Assembly (NCBI GenBank): GCA_024529925.1
Contig: JAFEUB010001064.1
Coordinates: forward strand, 62,001 to 126,000
Reading direction: 5' to 3'
From: Ophthalmolycus amberensis
Lineage: Eukaryota > Chordata > Actinopteri > Perciformes > Zoarcidae
DNA length: 64,000 bases
The position numbers and the translations under genes are program-made. A model generated the notes under the pieces. The model did not search any database and was not told the origin of the DNA. It saw only the letters and a program-made list of their open reading frames with translations. How positions within the stretch are numbered: the first letter of the stretch is position 1; each line of letters opens with the position of its first letter. Of this stretch, positions 33,231-43,668 are shown piece by piece.

Positions 33231-34198
33231 ATCAAGGACTTTTATTACTGCAGATTCTAAGACATTTTCAATTGTGAAAACAGTTTTTTTTCAGGTTCAG
33301 AAACGTTTAATCACACACCAGAATTCTTGGCCAAATACTGTACAAGGATGAATTCAAGATTGTAGCTGTTGGTTATTTATCTTCTATCACTTTTGATTGT
33401 TCTTTATTACCAAATTTTGACCTGCTTTACCCTCCTATTAATCTTATTAATATTTTCCTCAACAAATTTGCTAATATCCCAGATTTGTTGATTAGTTGAA
33501 TACAATAACCATCTTCAGCCTGTCTCAGTTCTTTTACTACTTTGTTTCACAACTCCTGACATTTTCCCTTATGTAATAAACCAGATTGAAGAGCTGACTT
33601 CAATGCTATGTCTCTGCTTCATTGACCTCCAATGATACTCATTTAACCAGGGTAGATTATATTTTTGACCTTTTGCAAAATTCATTTTTAGTTCTACTCA
33701 TTCTGTCCAGATGGCTTTTCTGTCATCAGTAGAACAACAGTAGAACGTCATTCCAGGTGGAGTACTTTAATTTATCCCGGATGGACTGACTAAGTTTGGC
33801 ATATAACATCAAAAATCGTCATCAAAAAAAGGTCGCTTACGCCTGACTGCCATCAACATACCGGCTGTGCCGCACACCAGATCCCTGCTACACGCCATCC
33901 ACAAACAGATACAGTGCTCACTTTCTCCTTTGTCTCGTTGCTTTTTCTTCCTGAGCACTTTTGATGTCGTTTTTGATTGTAGTTATTTATAATGAAGTTT
34001 GGAGTGAAGAGCAAAGTTTGGACATCAGTGCACTGTTTCACTGTAAAGTATCCTGTCATGCAAAGTCAACCCCCAAAGGAATATCCACAGGAATATTCCT
34101 GGAGTACATGTGCCGTTTATCACTGACTTTACTTCCCACACTGAATCGTCTTTTGTTTTTTTCTAACTTCTATAGGGTCTAGCCGAGAACAGCTAGAT
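33231..34198. other. Intronic sequence, possibly more LINE relic
   Basis: AT-rich, with no clear motif. The part to about 33700 may be an older extension of the adjoining LINE relic on the minus strand. Confidence 0.3.
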
Positions 34199-35071
34199 CA
34201 TGGGTCACTAATAGGCGGACCGCTTCCGAGTCCGGACTCAGACGCTGTTGTCTCCAGAACTGGACCTATAACTGATAGATAATTGAGAATTATTAAATTG
34301 TGATGAAGCGCTTCTATTTTAACCGGCGCAGCTTTCCTAGCCTTTACGTCACTCGTTCAGCGGTCCAGGAAACACACCGACCAATTACATGCGTTGTAAA
34401 TCATCTTGTCACAGGCTCCGCTGTGACCTCAGCTCGTGTCGGTGTCTCCCCTCTGTATTCTCTGTCAGTGTGTGTGTGTGTGTGTGTATGGCATGGGCAT
34501 GGCTTCAATCATCCGGCACCTGGGCTCATCTCCACACCTGCCAACAATCAGACCATCATCACCGACTACTCAAATACCCCGGCTTCCTTCAGTCTCATCG
34601 TCCAGATTGTTTCTTCAGCTCAGTGGTAGCTACAGCCTCGGCCCCTCTGAGGTTTACCTCGTCTCAACAGTTAGTTTGCTTGTGTTCCCGATCTGCAACT
34701 AACTTGTGTTTTTCTTGTGCTCCAAGATTCCCGTGCCACGTCGCCGCCCAGCCGTCGCCACTCACACCGCCTCACCTTTCTACCTGCATGTTCCACCGGC
34801 TCCACGAACAAACTAAATAAATCCTTTCATCTCACCTACCCTGTTGTCCCGGTGTCTGCGCATGGGTCCAGAATAACCAACCGTAACACATCTCACGTGA
34901 TGCTACTCAGCCAATGAAATACGTGTGTTCCGATAAGTGTCGCCCTCGCAACTTAAATATATACAGGACTAAATAATGGCCAAGTTAGACACTTACTGTG
35001 ATGTCCCGGACCTTTGCATGAGGAAATTCTCTCTGACTGGACCTCGCTGAATAATAATTGAATACGCCTAG
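34199..35071. mobile_element. hAT MITE (GTF2IRD2-type family) split by a solo LTR
   Basis: The left end catgggtcactaataggcgg matches, inverted, the right end of the hAT at 49591-52221, and similarity runs on for about 200 bp (gcggaccg, gacgctgt, aattgag, gaagcgctt, acgtcactcgttcag). The right end attgaatacgcctag matches that element's left end inverted. Flanking 8-mers agctagat (34191-34198) and aaatagat (35072-35079) agree at 6 of 8 bases. Without the LTR it is about 390 bp with no coding sequence. Confidence 0.7.
34407..34888 (+). mobile_element. Solo LTR (482 bp) inside a hAT MITE
   Basis: It begins tgtcacaggctcc and ends aaccaaccgtaaca, flanked by a perfect 5-bp duplication catct (34402-34406 and 34889-34893). 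A GT run lies near 34471-34487 and an aataaa polyadenylation signal near 34815. hAT sequence is continuous across the insertion when it is removed. The end sequences (TGTCA... GTAACA) resemble those of the LTR at 11362, but the bodies differ. Probably Gypsy-like. Confidence 0.85.
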
Positions 35072-35079
35072 AAATAGAT

Positions 35080-35578
35080 GGAATGAAGAAATGGTATGAT
35101 AATGTTACCTAATGTTATTAGACAAATAAAATCTCTAACTCAACAGTCCATAATACTCTTAATATTTAAAGAAACCGTGAAAATGGAAACTAGTGAAATA
35201 AATGGGCATGGTAAATAAATGATTCAAAACAAATATATCAGTAGAATTGATCACTTCTTCTCGTAAGCATGTAGGTGTTTATGAATACACAAATGTAGCT
35301 CTTTTGGGGTATGATACTCCCTCAGGTGCCCTCCTCTCTCTCAAATTCATATCACACACTTAAGACACATCTAACATGTTGAGGAATTAGAAAAGGAAGT
35401 GGGGGGCCCAAACACATTTTACTATGGGCCCAGAAAAGGCTTAGGCCCAAATGTCAGAGCCGCGGTCCAACCTTTTAATGATATTGATCAATACTGACAC
35501 TGAGCAAACAAAACAAACAAACAGAACATTTTGGTAAAAAAGAAAAGTGGAGAAGCTGTACGGAATGGGTCATGTAAA
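35080..35578. other. Intronic sequence, nothing recognised
   Basis: No coding or repeat structure could be assigned. A gggccc-containing patch lies at 35400-35450. Confidence 0.35.
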
Positions 35579-35684
35579 GGAGGGTAGGGTGCAGGGTTAG
35601 CAGGTGGAGGGTAGGGTGCCGGGTAGGTGGAGGGTAGGGTGCAGGGTTAGCAGGTGGAGGGTAGGGTGCCGGGGTTAGCAGGTG
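35579..35684. repeat. Minisatellite abutting a LINE 3' end
   Basis: Three to four units of about 34 and 26 bp built from ggagggtagggtgc, then aggg or cggg, then ttagcaggt. It overlaps the 3' untranslated end of the LINE that follows on the minus strand. Confidence 0.85.
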
Positions 35685-36420
35685 AAGGCGAGTTTGAAGA
35701 GGTGGGTTTTGAGGGCTTGTTTGAATGATGGTAGGGAGGGAGCCTCACGGATGTGGATGGGAGGGCGTTCAGAGGGGAGGTGCAGCGGCTGAGAAGGCCC
35801 TGTCACCCCAGGTCCGGACCTGAGGCAACAGGTTGGGGCGTGGAGGGGGAGGAGGTCTGAAAGGTAGGGAGGGGCCAGGTTGTTTAGGGCTTTGTAGGTG
35901 GTGAGTAGTATTTTGAAGTCTATTCTGTATTTGACCGGGAGCCAGTGGAGGTTGCGAAGGACCGGGGTGATGTGATCATAGCGGCAGGTGGAAGTGAGCA
36001 GTCGAGCGGCAGAGTTCTGAACATATTGGAGTTTATTGATGATTTTGTTGGGAGAACCGTAGAGGATGCTGTTGCAGTAGTCGAGTCTGGAGGTTATGAG
36101 GGCATGGATGAGAATTTCGGTGGTGGCAGAGGACAGGGAGGGTCGGAGGCGTGCAATGTTCCTGAGGTGAAAGAAGGCAGTTCTGGTGATGTGGTTGGCG
36201 TGGCGTAGAAAAGAGAGGGTGGGGTCGAGGATGATACCGAGGTTGCGGACCTGGGATGGAGGGGGTGATGATGGAGTCATCAATGATGAGTATTATTTAT
36301 TGCAGTTGAGTTTGAGAAAGTTCTGTTGCATCCATGATTTTATATGAGTGAGACAGGTGGTGAGAGTGGAGTGGGTGACTGAGGTGATGGTCTTGGAGAA
36401 GTAGAGTTTATGCTACATTA
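35675..36420 (-). mobile_element. L2-type LINE, C-terminal part of ORF2
   Basis: One long minus-strand frame (36283-35675, 202 codons) reads VRNLGIILDPTLSF, HITRTAFFHLRNIARLRP, SRLDYCNSILYG, QNSAARLLT, HITPVLRNLHWLPVKYRIDF, PYLSDLL and FKQALKTHLFKLAF. This is the thumb and C-terminal region of an L2/CR1-type reverse transcriptase. Upstream to 36420 a second frame has decayed NFLKLN and SWMQ blocks. It is 5'-truncated with no RT core, and sits in the same subfamily as the fragment at 900-1600. Confidence 0.88.
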
Positions 36421-37908
36421 CACATCAGACTGACATGCTAACAAGCCAGGAGCATCTGAGCTCCAGTTCCTGCATCTGTTAGTGCCAATTTATTAGCTTT
36501 AACAAGGAAGAGGATGTGACAGCACTCAACACACACACACACACACGCGCACAGTGGGTCGATCAACTACTGTCTCTCTGTATGCATCCAGCTGCTGTGT
36601 CACAGCATCAAAGTCACAAATGACAATACACACATACAAAAACCCAACATCTCACACACAGCATGTTTTCACTCAGTAACACATACACACCCACACTCAC
36701 TAATAAACACATCAAGACCGTAAGACATCAGTGCATGTTATTATAAAAACACCCACACACATGCTTGCACTTCTTAGATGCTGAAGAAAATATTGCAAAA
36801 TTAGAGTAAACTCACACACAATTCATTCACCTCACCACACAAAGACACACCATCTGTTGTGAAGTAACCCGCCCTCCCCCCTTCTGACAGAAACCTAATT
36901 AACAAAAACCAACAACATTCCGGCATCATCATGTTGCATCATTGCATGTTATGAGTGTTTAGTTCTCAGCAGCTGTCCTGTCTGCATTAGCATTTCACGA
37001 GCTGGACTCCAATAAACACTAATTAGGACACGCACGTGTATATATACGTGCGTGTGAGCATTTATTTATAGGTCCCACATGTCTGTATGTATGTACATCT
37101 GTGTTTGATTAGTACTACTCAGCCATGCAGACGCACATGTGTGCTTGCGTTTGACTCTTAACTAGGCTGACCTGAACCTTTGACCGTTACTAACCAACCT
37201 CAGGTCAGTATTTAAATAAAGCTTTTTTTAAATTTTTATTCGATTATTATACGGTACCCCAAAAAGCACTCCATGATGTGAAAATAGTGATCCCACGTTA
37301 TTCATTAAACATCAATAATAAAGGCGAAGGCTCCAATAGGCCTATGCTTCTTGTCAATGTATCCTATCATGAATTTGGATAAAGTGATTCATTTTATAAA
37401 ATTAGTTGATGTTTTTCTTTAATAAATCAACTTTCTTTAATAAATATAAGTCATCAGTGCTGCTTCCTTTTGTGTGCGTGGAGGGAGAGCAAACACTTTT
37501 TTGACCGCAGTGAAAATGTTGAGGTTAAATGCTCACAAATATGGATTGAAGCAGAATATTTTGTTAGATAAAAACATGTGCAACTTTTGGACTTCACAAC
37601 GCTGTGGAGTTATTGGAAATCTTTGGATTAAACAAGTCAGGAAAAAGGTTGATATCGACTTCAAATGTCAATATTATGAAAGATGCTCTCAAAACATTAA
37701 ATCATGCCAAAGTTATCTGGGATCCAAGATTGAAACCAAAAGCTCTGTTAGTGGACCTAATATTAGAAGAAAAGTGGGCCCAGAAAGCAGGTTAAACTAA
37801 TTAAACCTGAACTCTGAGTAAACTAACCCTGAACTCTGAATAAACTAACCCTGAATCAATATTCTGCCCTGAATATGTTTATATGCTGAAGAAGTGTTTA
37901 AGTTAACT
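36421..37908. other. Intronic sequence with CA-rich parts and one unexplained open frame
   Basis: 36520-36850 is rich in CACA runs. 37474-37800 holds two overlapping plus-strand open frames (108 and 63 codons). The shorter one reads like protein, with FGLNKSGKRLISTS and HAKVIWDPRLKPKA, but matches no family I know. It lies just before the BEL element and could be a retroelement relic. A short direct repeat, aactctgagtaaac, then aaccctgaactctg, follows at 37809-37852. Confidence 0.3.
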
Positions 37909-38145
37909 GTTAAAATGTGTTTACATTGTTTCATGCAGAAATGGGTGTAGGGTTTTTATTTTGACACCTGTAATGAAGCAGGAAGTGAGAAGCAGGAAGT
38001 TGAGAGCTGTAAACTGCAGGGAGCATGGTCGCTGTGTGGCATCACATGTTTAATCCACAGTAATCTTTTGTCTGTATTTCTCAGAAAGCAATGGCTGTAA
38101 GTATTTTATTTTCTTCATGTGTTGAATGATTAAGAATAGTGACTT

Positions 38146-39607
38146 TTGTTCGGATTTCGAGGTAAATGTGACCATAAGGCTGTTTATATTACTAGAGCGA
38201 GAGCCACAGCTGAAGCTGCACGCACCAGAGTTCCATTTGCACAAAAGGAGCTGGAACTGAAAAAACAAAGAGCCAAATTAGATTTGGAAAAAGCTACACT
38301 AGAAGTAGATTTAGCAGCACTGGAACTTGAAAAAGCAGCTGCTGTTGGGAATGCAGAGGCAGAAGTTTTAGAGGCTGCTGCAGGTAGAGCATGTGAGGAT
38401 GTGCAAAGTGCTAGGAGCGGCATCTCACCAGAGACAATCAGACAGCAAACAGAGGCGTATCTGCAACATCAGGCTCAGGAGGACTTCGACCCTACCACAT
38501 CTCCTCCTGATACATCGCTTCCTTTCCACATCAAAGTGTCACCGCCATCAGTGAAACAGAAAGCGGCTGAATTACAACCATAACGTCTTGCCCACAATGC
38601 CAAGGCGCACTCAGCGGACTGAGTACTTGTCAGCATCAGGATACCAGAGACACCTGCCAGAGCATCCCATCTCACACTCTCTCTCCTCCAACATGATCAA
38701 TCAGGGGCAGGACTCCTATTCATTCAGGCACATTCAGGCACTCACGTGCCAGAGTCATCCAGCCTATTTTTCTAAGAACAACACGCACGACTCTGCTATT
38801 ACTCCAGCTGCTAACATCATAGACTTTGCCAAATATCTGGCCCGCAGAAAGTTAGTAACCACAGGGCTCAGTAAATTCGATGATTGCCCCAAGAGCTTCA
38901 GAGCATGGCAGTCTTCCTTTTTCAATGCAACTCAAGGCTTAGAGCTAACAGCCAGTGAAGAGTTAGATATGTTGGTAAAATGACTTGGAAAATAAATTTC
39001 TGAACACATTAAGAGAATTCGAGCCGTCTACGTTAACAACCCACAAGCCGCACTTCAGTTGTCTTTGACTGGACTTCAAGAGTGCGATGCAACCCCTGAA
39101 GTGATCGAGAATGCAATATTTAAGCAGACAACCTTCCTCGTCTCACGTCGAAAGAAAATATCAAACTAAGAGAACTTAGTGATTTACTCATGGAGCTCGT
39201 TTCTGCCAAAGAGGATGGTTACTTACCTGGTCTTAGTTACCTTGACACACCCCGTGGCATTAAACCAATCGTAGAAAAGTTGCCCCCCAATCTAGAAGAA
39301 AAATGGCTTTCTGCTGGTTTGAGCTACAAAGAACGCTATAGTGTTTGCTTTCCATCATTCTCTTTCTTTGCTGACTTTCTACACAGTCAAGCCAAGACCA
39401 GAAACGATCCGAGCTTTGTTTTAACAGAGAGCAGCCGCACTCATTACCACAGTGAAAGACTGATAAACAGGCAAGATGGTATGCAGGCTGCTCTATCGGT
39501 CCATAAGACCGACGTGTCCACTACAGCAGAGTCAAGCTCAATGCATGGCGCTCAGACAACTAAAAATGGCAGTAACGATGAAGCCAAGTACTGCCCACTT
39601 CAGAATT
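38146..39607 (+). pseudogene. BEL/Pao gag (coiled coil and DUF1759-like region)
   Basis: The first frame (38146-38583) is a Glu/Ala/Leu-rich helix (LELKKQRAKLDLEKATLEVD), a likely coiled coil. After a frame break, 38588-38983 gives IIDFAKYLARRKLV, DDCPKSFRAWQSSF and LELTASEELDMLVK. The line continues past a stop as ISEHIKRIRAVYVNNPQAAL, and then (39190-39609) as DGYLPGLSYLDTPRGI, IVEKLPPNLEEKWLS and FPSFSFFADFLHSQAKTRND. This is the DUF1759-type gag region of BEL elements. Gag would package element RNA. At least three frame breaks exist, and it is cut at 39607 by a LINE. Confidence 0.85.
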
Positions 39608-41460
39608 AGATCAGAATCAGAATCAGAAACCGTTTATTGCCATTGTATGTTGAACATACAAGGAATTTGACATGACGGGAGGTGCGTAACATTTAACAAC
39701 AATCAACAATGCAAAGTAGAAACAAATTAAATTTACAGAAAATATAAGATAAAGTAAAATATAAATAAAGTGAAATGTAAGATAAAGTGAAATATAAAAT
39801 AAAGTGAAGTCGAGTGCACAAACGAACAGATAACAGGACTATAAACCAGTGAGATGTAAGTGTAGTGTGAAAGTGTCGAGTGTAATAGAAGGGATGTGCG
39901 GGGGAGTGACCGGTGGGAATTTGTCCTGGGGATGACAGAGTCAGTGGGGGTCCCGGGCTCTGTTAATGAGCCCGACTGCCGACGGGAAGAAACTGTTCAT
40001 GTGTCGTGAGGTCTTGGTCCTGATGGACCTCAGCCTCCTACCAGATGGAAGGGGCACAAACAGTTTTTGTCCAGGGTGAGAGGGGTCAGCTACAATCCTT
40101 CTTGCTCGCTTCAGGGTTCTTAAAGTGAACAAGTCCTGGAGGGACGGCAGATTGCAGCCAATCACCCTCTCAGCAGAGCGAATGATGCGCTGCAGCCTGC
40201 CCTTGTCCTTGGCTGTGGCTGCAGCGTACCAGACCGTGATGGAGGAGCAGAGGATGGACTCGATGATGGCTCTGTAGAAATGCACCAACATTGTCTTTGG
40301 CAGGTTGAATTTCTTCAGCTGCCTCAAGAAGTACATCCTCTGCTGAGCCTTCTTGGTGATGGAGCTGATGTTGAGCTCCCACTTGAGGTCCTGGGTTATG
40401 ATGGAGCCCAGGAAGCGGAAGGACTCCACCACGTTGACGGGGGAGCCGCACACAGTGATAGGGGCTGGGCTACGTTCTTCCTGAAATCCACAACCATCTC
40501 CACTGTTTTTAGAGCGTTGAGCTCCAGGTTGTTCAGACTGCACCAGGTCACCAGATGGTCAGTCTCCCACCTGTAGGCGGACTCATCCCCACCAGAGATG
40601 AGTCCAATGAGGGTGGTGTCATCCGCGAACTTCAGGAGCTTGACGGACTGGTGACTGGAGGTGCAGCTGTTGGTGTACAGGGAGAAGAGCAGAGGGGAAA
40701 GAACGCAGCCTTCGGGGGGAACCGGTGCTGATGGTCCGAGAGGCTGAGACGTGCTTTCCCAGCTTCACGTGCTGCTTCCTGTCAGACAGGAAGTCTGTGA
40801 TCCACTTGCAGGTGGAGTCGGGCACCTGCAGCTGGGAGAGCTTGTCCTGCAGCAGAGACGGGATGATGGTGTTGAAAGCAGAGCTGAAGTCCACAAACAG
40901 GATCCTGGCGTAGGTGGGAGTCCAGATGCTGGAGGATGAAGTGATGGGCCATGTTGACTGCGTCATCTACAGATCTGTTGGCTCTGTCGGCGAACTGTAG
41001 GCGAACTGCAGGGGGTCCAGGAGTGGGTCGGTGAGGGTTTTTAGGTGGGACAGGACAAGGCGCTCAAAGACTTCATGACCACAGAGGTCAGGGCGACGGG
41101 CCTGTAGTCACTAAGTCCTGTGATCCTTGGTTTTTTAGGGACAGGGATGATGGTGGAGACCTTGAAGCATGCTGGAACGTGACAAGTCTCCAGGGAGGTG
41201 TTGAAAATGTCTGTAAACACTGGAGACAGCTGGTCAGCACAATACTTCAGGGTGGAGGGGGAGATCAAGTCTGGGCCGGCTGCTTTGCGGGGGTTCTGTT
41301 TTTTAAAAAGCCTATTTACATCTCTCTCCAGGATAGAGAGAGTCGTCACTGGGGGTGGGGGGGGCGCTGGAATGGGTGGTACAGAGGCATGGGCCCCTGC
41401 TGAGCTGGGGGAGGGGGGGCTGGTGGACTGGTGATACAGCCAGTTCACAATAAGTCCCCT
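39608..41460 (-). mobile_element. Rex1-type LINE inserted in BEL gag, 5'-truncated
   Basis: Minus strand, from 41460 to the 3' tail at 39608 (attctgattctgat tail, accgtttattgcc inverted). Motifs: RKAAGPDLISPSTLKYCADQ, FNTSLETCHVPACFKVSTII and DYRPVALTSVVMKS (41505-41041); FVDFSSAFNTIIPSLLQ and WITDFLSDRKQHVKLG (40966-40619); SFRFLGSIITQDLKWELNIS, FYRAIIESILCSSITVWYAA, SAERVIGCNLPSLQDL and SRHMNSFFPSAVGLINRARD (40543-39941). The catalytic FADDTT is decayed by frameshift near 40620. It is near-identical in sequence to the copy at 49.3-53.2 kb, so both are young. Confidence 0.88.
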
Positions 41461-41612
41461 AGAAAAATGTAGAGCCTTTAAAATGAAGCCACTGGAAGAA
41501 TGCAAAAGGTTACTAAAGGAACACAGGCGATGTTTCAGGTGCTGTTCTACAACTCATATGGCCAGGGAATGCACAGTGGAGCTAAAATGCAATGAGTGTG
41601 AGAGTAACCGAC
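41461..41612 (+). pseudogene. BEL gag zinc-knuckle segment
   Basis: Translation gives LEKCRAFKMKPLEECKRLLK, then HRRCFRCCSTTHMARECTVE and LKCNECES. This is a CCHC zinc knuckle (CFRCCSTTHMAREC) with a second Cys pair, used by gag to bind element RNA. It continues the BEL gag after the LINE. It is interrupted after ECESNR by an LTR insertion and resumes at 42940 as HITAMHPE. Confidence 0.85.
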
Positions 41613-42939
41613 TGTGGTGGCTGGGCGTGGTTGGGCGCAGCTGCAGAGGGGACAGAGTGGTTCAGGGAACGGTGCCGTGAAGAGGTTTGATTAGCCGCAG
41701 CTGAAACTAGTGCTTGATTGTCTCTCTCCCTATACATTAGTAGGGACGGAGGCGCGAGAGAGGAGTAATGCCGTGTTCACACCAAACGCGAATTTGCGGC
41801 GCGTTGAATTCGCGCCCAACGCGCTGCCGGTCTCGCCGGGGACCATTTTGCCGTGTTCACACCAAACGCGGCGCGATTCGCGCCGGAGAGGGGGCGGGGC
41901 TTATCGCCTGAAAGCCGTTCAACTGTCCGCCATTAACCATGGAAAAAAGAACCTATATTTCTGCTTAGTACGTGTTGTGGAAGTCACAGATATCCCGGGA
42001 AACTAAACGCCGTCATGTCTGGGTTCATAATATTGTCCAGAGGAGCTCTGTGGATTTTATCGAGCTGTATTCACTGTGTCTAGCAAGCCACACGTCGGCT
42101 GTTTACTACAGCTGTAGGAACACAAAATAAACTGATTTGGCTGTGATTTAACGGCAATAAACCGACAAAAAGGGACTCCGACACAACTACGTAATGATGC
42201 AGATTTGTAGGCTACTTGTCTTCTCAATGGAGCTCTGATGGATCGGTGATAGGCTATGCTAACATTGTAGCAGCTCCACCAGCACTCAATAACGTCATGT
42301 AGATATAAATACGGCAGCGTCTATTCATTGTTTGTACCATATGGTTTACACACACACATTTATACACATAGTTTGGTCTGGTCTCTATTGATATGAGGTA
42401 TCATAGAGCTCTGGGTGAACACAGACGGCTACAGTATTTATTTCCTGATTCAACAACGGCAGGAAGTCAGTGATGACAGGGGGAGCAACTCAACGCTGAT
42501 AGGCTATCGAGCCACAGCGCCATGCGAATATTACCCAGAAGTTGAAAAATTTGCGGCGCCATGGACGCGAAGTCCAACGCGCCGCAAATTTGCGGCGCCA
42601 TGGACGCGAAGTCCAACGCGCCGCAAATTCGCGTCTATCGCGCCGCGCCACGCCAGTCTCATCGCGTCTGTGCATAGACTTTGTATGTAATCAACTCGCG
42701 CCGCAAATTCGCGCCGCGTTTGGTGTGAACGCAGCATAAGCAGGGCGACGGGCAGAACGACAGACGATCCTGACTGACGCATGTATGGCGTTGCGCTCGG
42801 GGGTACGGCAGGAGAGCGCACGGCCGAGAGCAGCCTGAACTGCATTAATAACAATAAAGAACATTACTGAACGCTATTTGAGTGTGTGCTGGCGTCTTTG
42901 TGCGGAAAGGACCCACGGCGGTAACAAGAGACTGTTACA
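41613..42939 (+). mobile_element. Solo LTR (1,327 bp including a nested Harbinger MITE)
   Basis: It begins tgtggtggctggg and ends gagactgttaca, with a perfect 5-bp duplication ccgac (41608-41612 and 42940-42944). Removing it joins the BEL codons ESNR and HITAMHPE in frame, which confirms both boundaries. The LTR proper is about 360 bp (41613-41765 and 42740-42939), with aataaa near 42852. The rest is a MITE. Confidence 0.85.
41769..42736. mobile_element. PIF/Harbinger-type MITE, complete (copy 2)
   Basis: Three-bp target duplication taa (41766-41768 and 42737-42739). Terminal inverted repeats are tgccgtgttcacaccaaacg on the left and cgtttggtgtgaacgcagca on the right, 20 of 22 matching over the full repeat. 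Near the right end two 39-bp units (42550-42588 and 42589-42627) lie in tandem, each palindromic (tttgcggcgc ... gcgccgcaaa). No transposase is encoded. Related to the copy at 4174. Confidence 0.85.
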
Positions 42940-43668
42940 CCGACACATCACAGCCATGCATCCGGAAACCACTTTCTCACCAGTGATGTCTCCTACAGCA
43001 GAGTCGGACATCGAGCAGCGAAGCAGCGACCCTCTAGAAGTGACGTCAAAGTGCACAGAGGTCTGTGGAGAAGGTCTTCATGCACGATCTTGCGCAAAGA
43101 TAAGTTTGGTCCGTGTTTTTCCACAAGGACAACGAGAGCACTCAGTCAAGATGTATGCCATCCTTGACAACCAGAGCAATCGTTCACTGGCCAGTTCTGA
43201 GTTTTTCCAGCTTTTTGGTATTCAAGGTGGACTTTCTCCGTACCTGATGAGAACTTGTGCTGGGACCACTGAAATGGTTGGAAGGAAAGCAGTCGGTTTC
43301 CAAGTAGAGGCAATGAACGGAGAAGTGTGTTTTGACTTACCGCCACTTATTGAATGTAATGAGATCATGAGCAACAGATCAGAAATCCCCACACCAGAGG
43401 TTGCTCTTTTCCATGCTCACTTGAAATCTGTGGCGCTGCACATTCCCCAGCTCGATTCTGAAGCACAGATGCTCATGTTATTGGGAAGAGACCTTATTCG
43501 TGTTCACAAGGTTAGACAACAAATCAATGGGCTCCACAACACACCCTTCGCCCAGCATTTGGATTTAGGGTGGGTGACAGTAGGGGAAGATTGCATTGAA
43601 AGTGTCCACAAGCCCACGGTAGCTGTCTTCAAAACTAATGTCCTGCAGAATGGACATCCATCTTTTCT
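42940..43668 (+). pseudogene. BEL/Pao protease region and start of RT
   Basis: The in-frame reading gives HITAMHPETTFSPVMSPT, SLVRVFPQGQREHSVKMYAI, LDNQSNRSLASSEFFQLFGI, MRTCAGTTEMVGRKAVGFQV, IPTPEVALFHAHLKSVALHI, AQMLMLLGRDLIRVHKVRQQ and FAQHLDLGWVTVGEDC. LDNQSNRS stands at the aspartic-protease position (BEL proteases usually have LDxGS). LLGRDL and LGWVTVG are the block before the BEL reverse transcriptase. One open frame of 268 codons starts in the LTR at 42878; the genuine part starts at 42940. It is cut at 43668 by an L1. Confidence 0.88.

Noticed and set aside
41710..42006. Plus-strand open frame of 98 codons, similar to the one at 3941-4354
   Set aside because: Both cover the same Harbinger MITE region and share a short common peptide only because the DNA is the same repeat. 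No start context or protein family.
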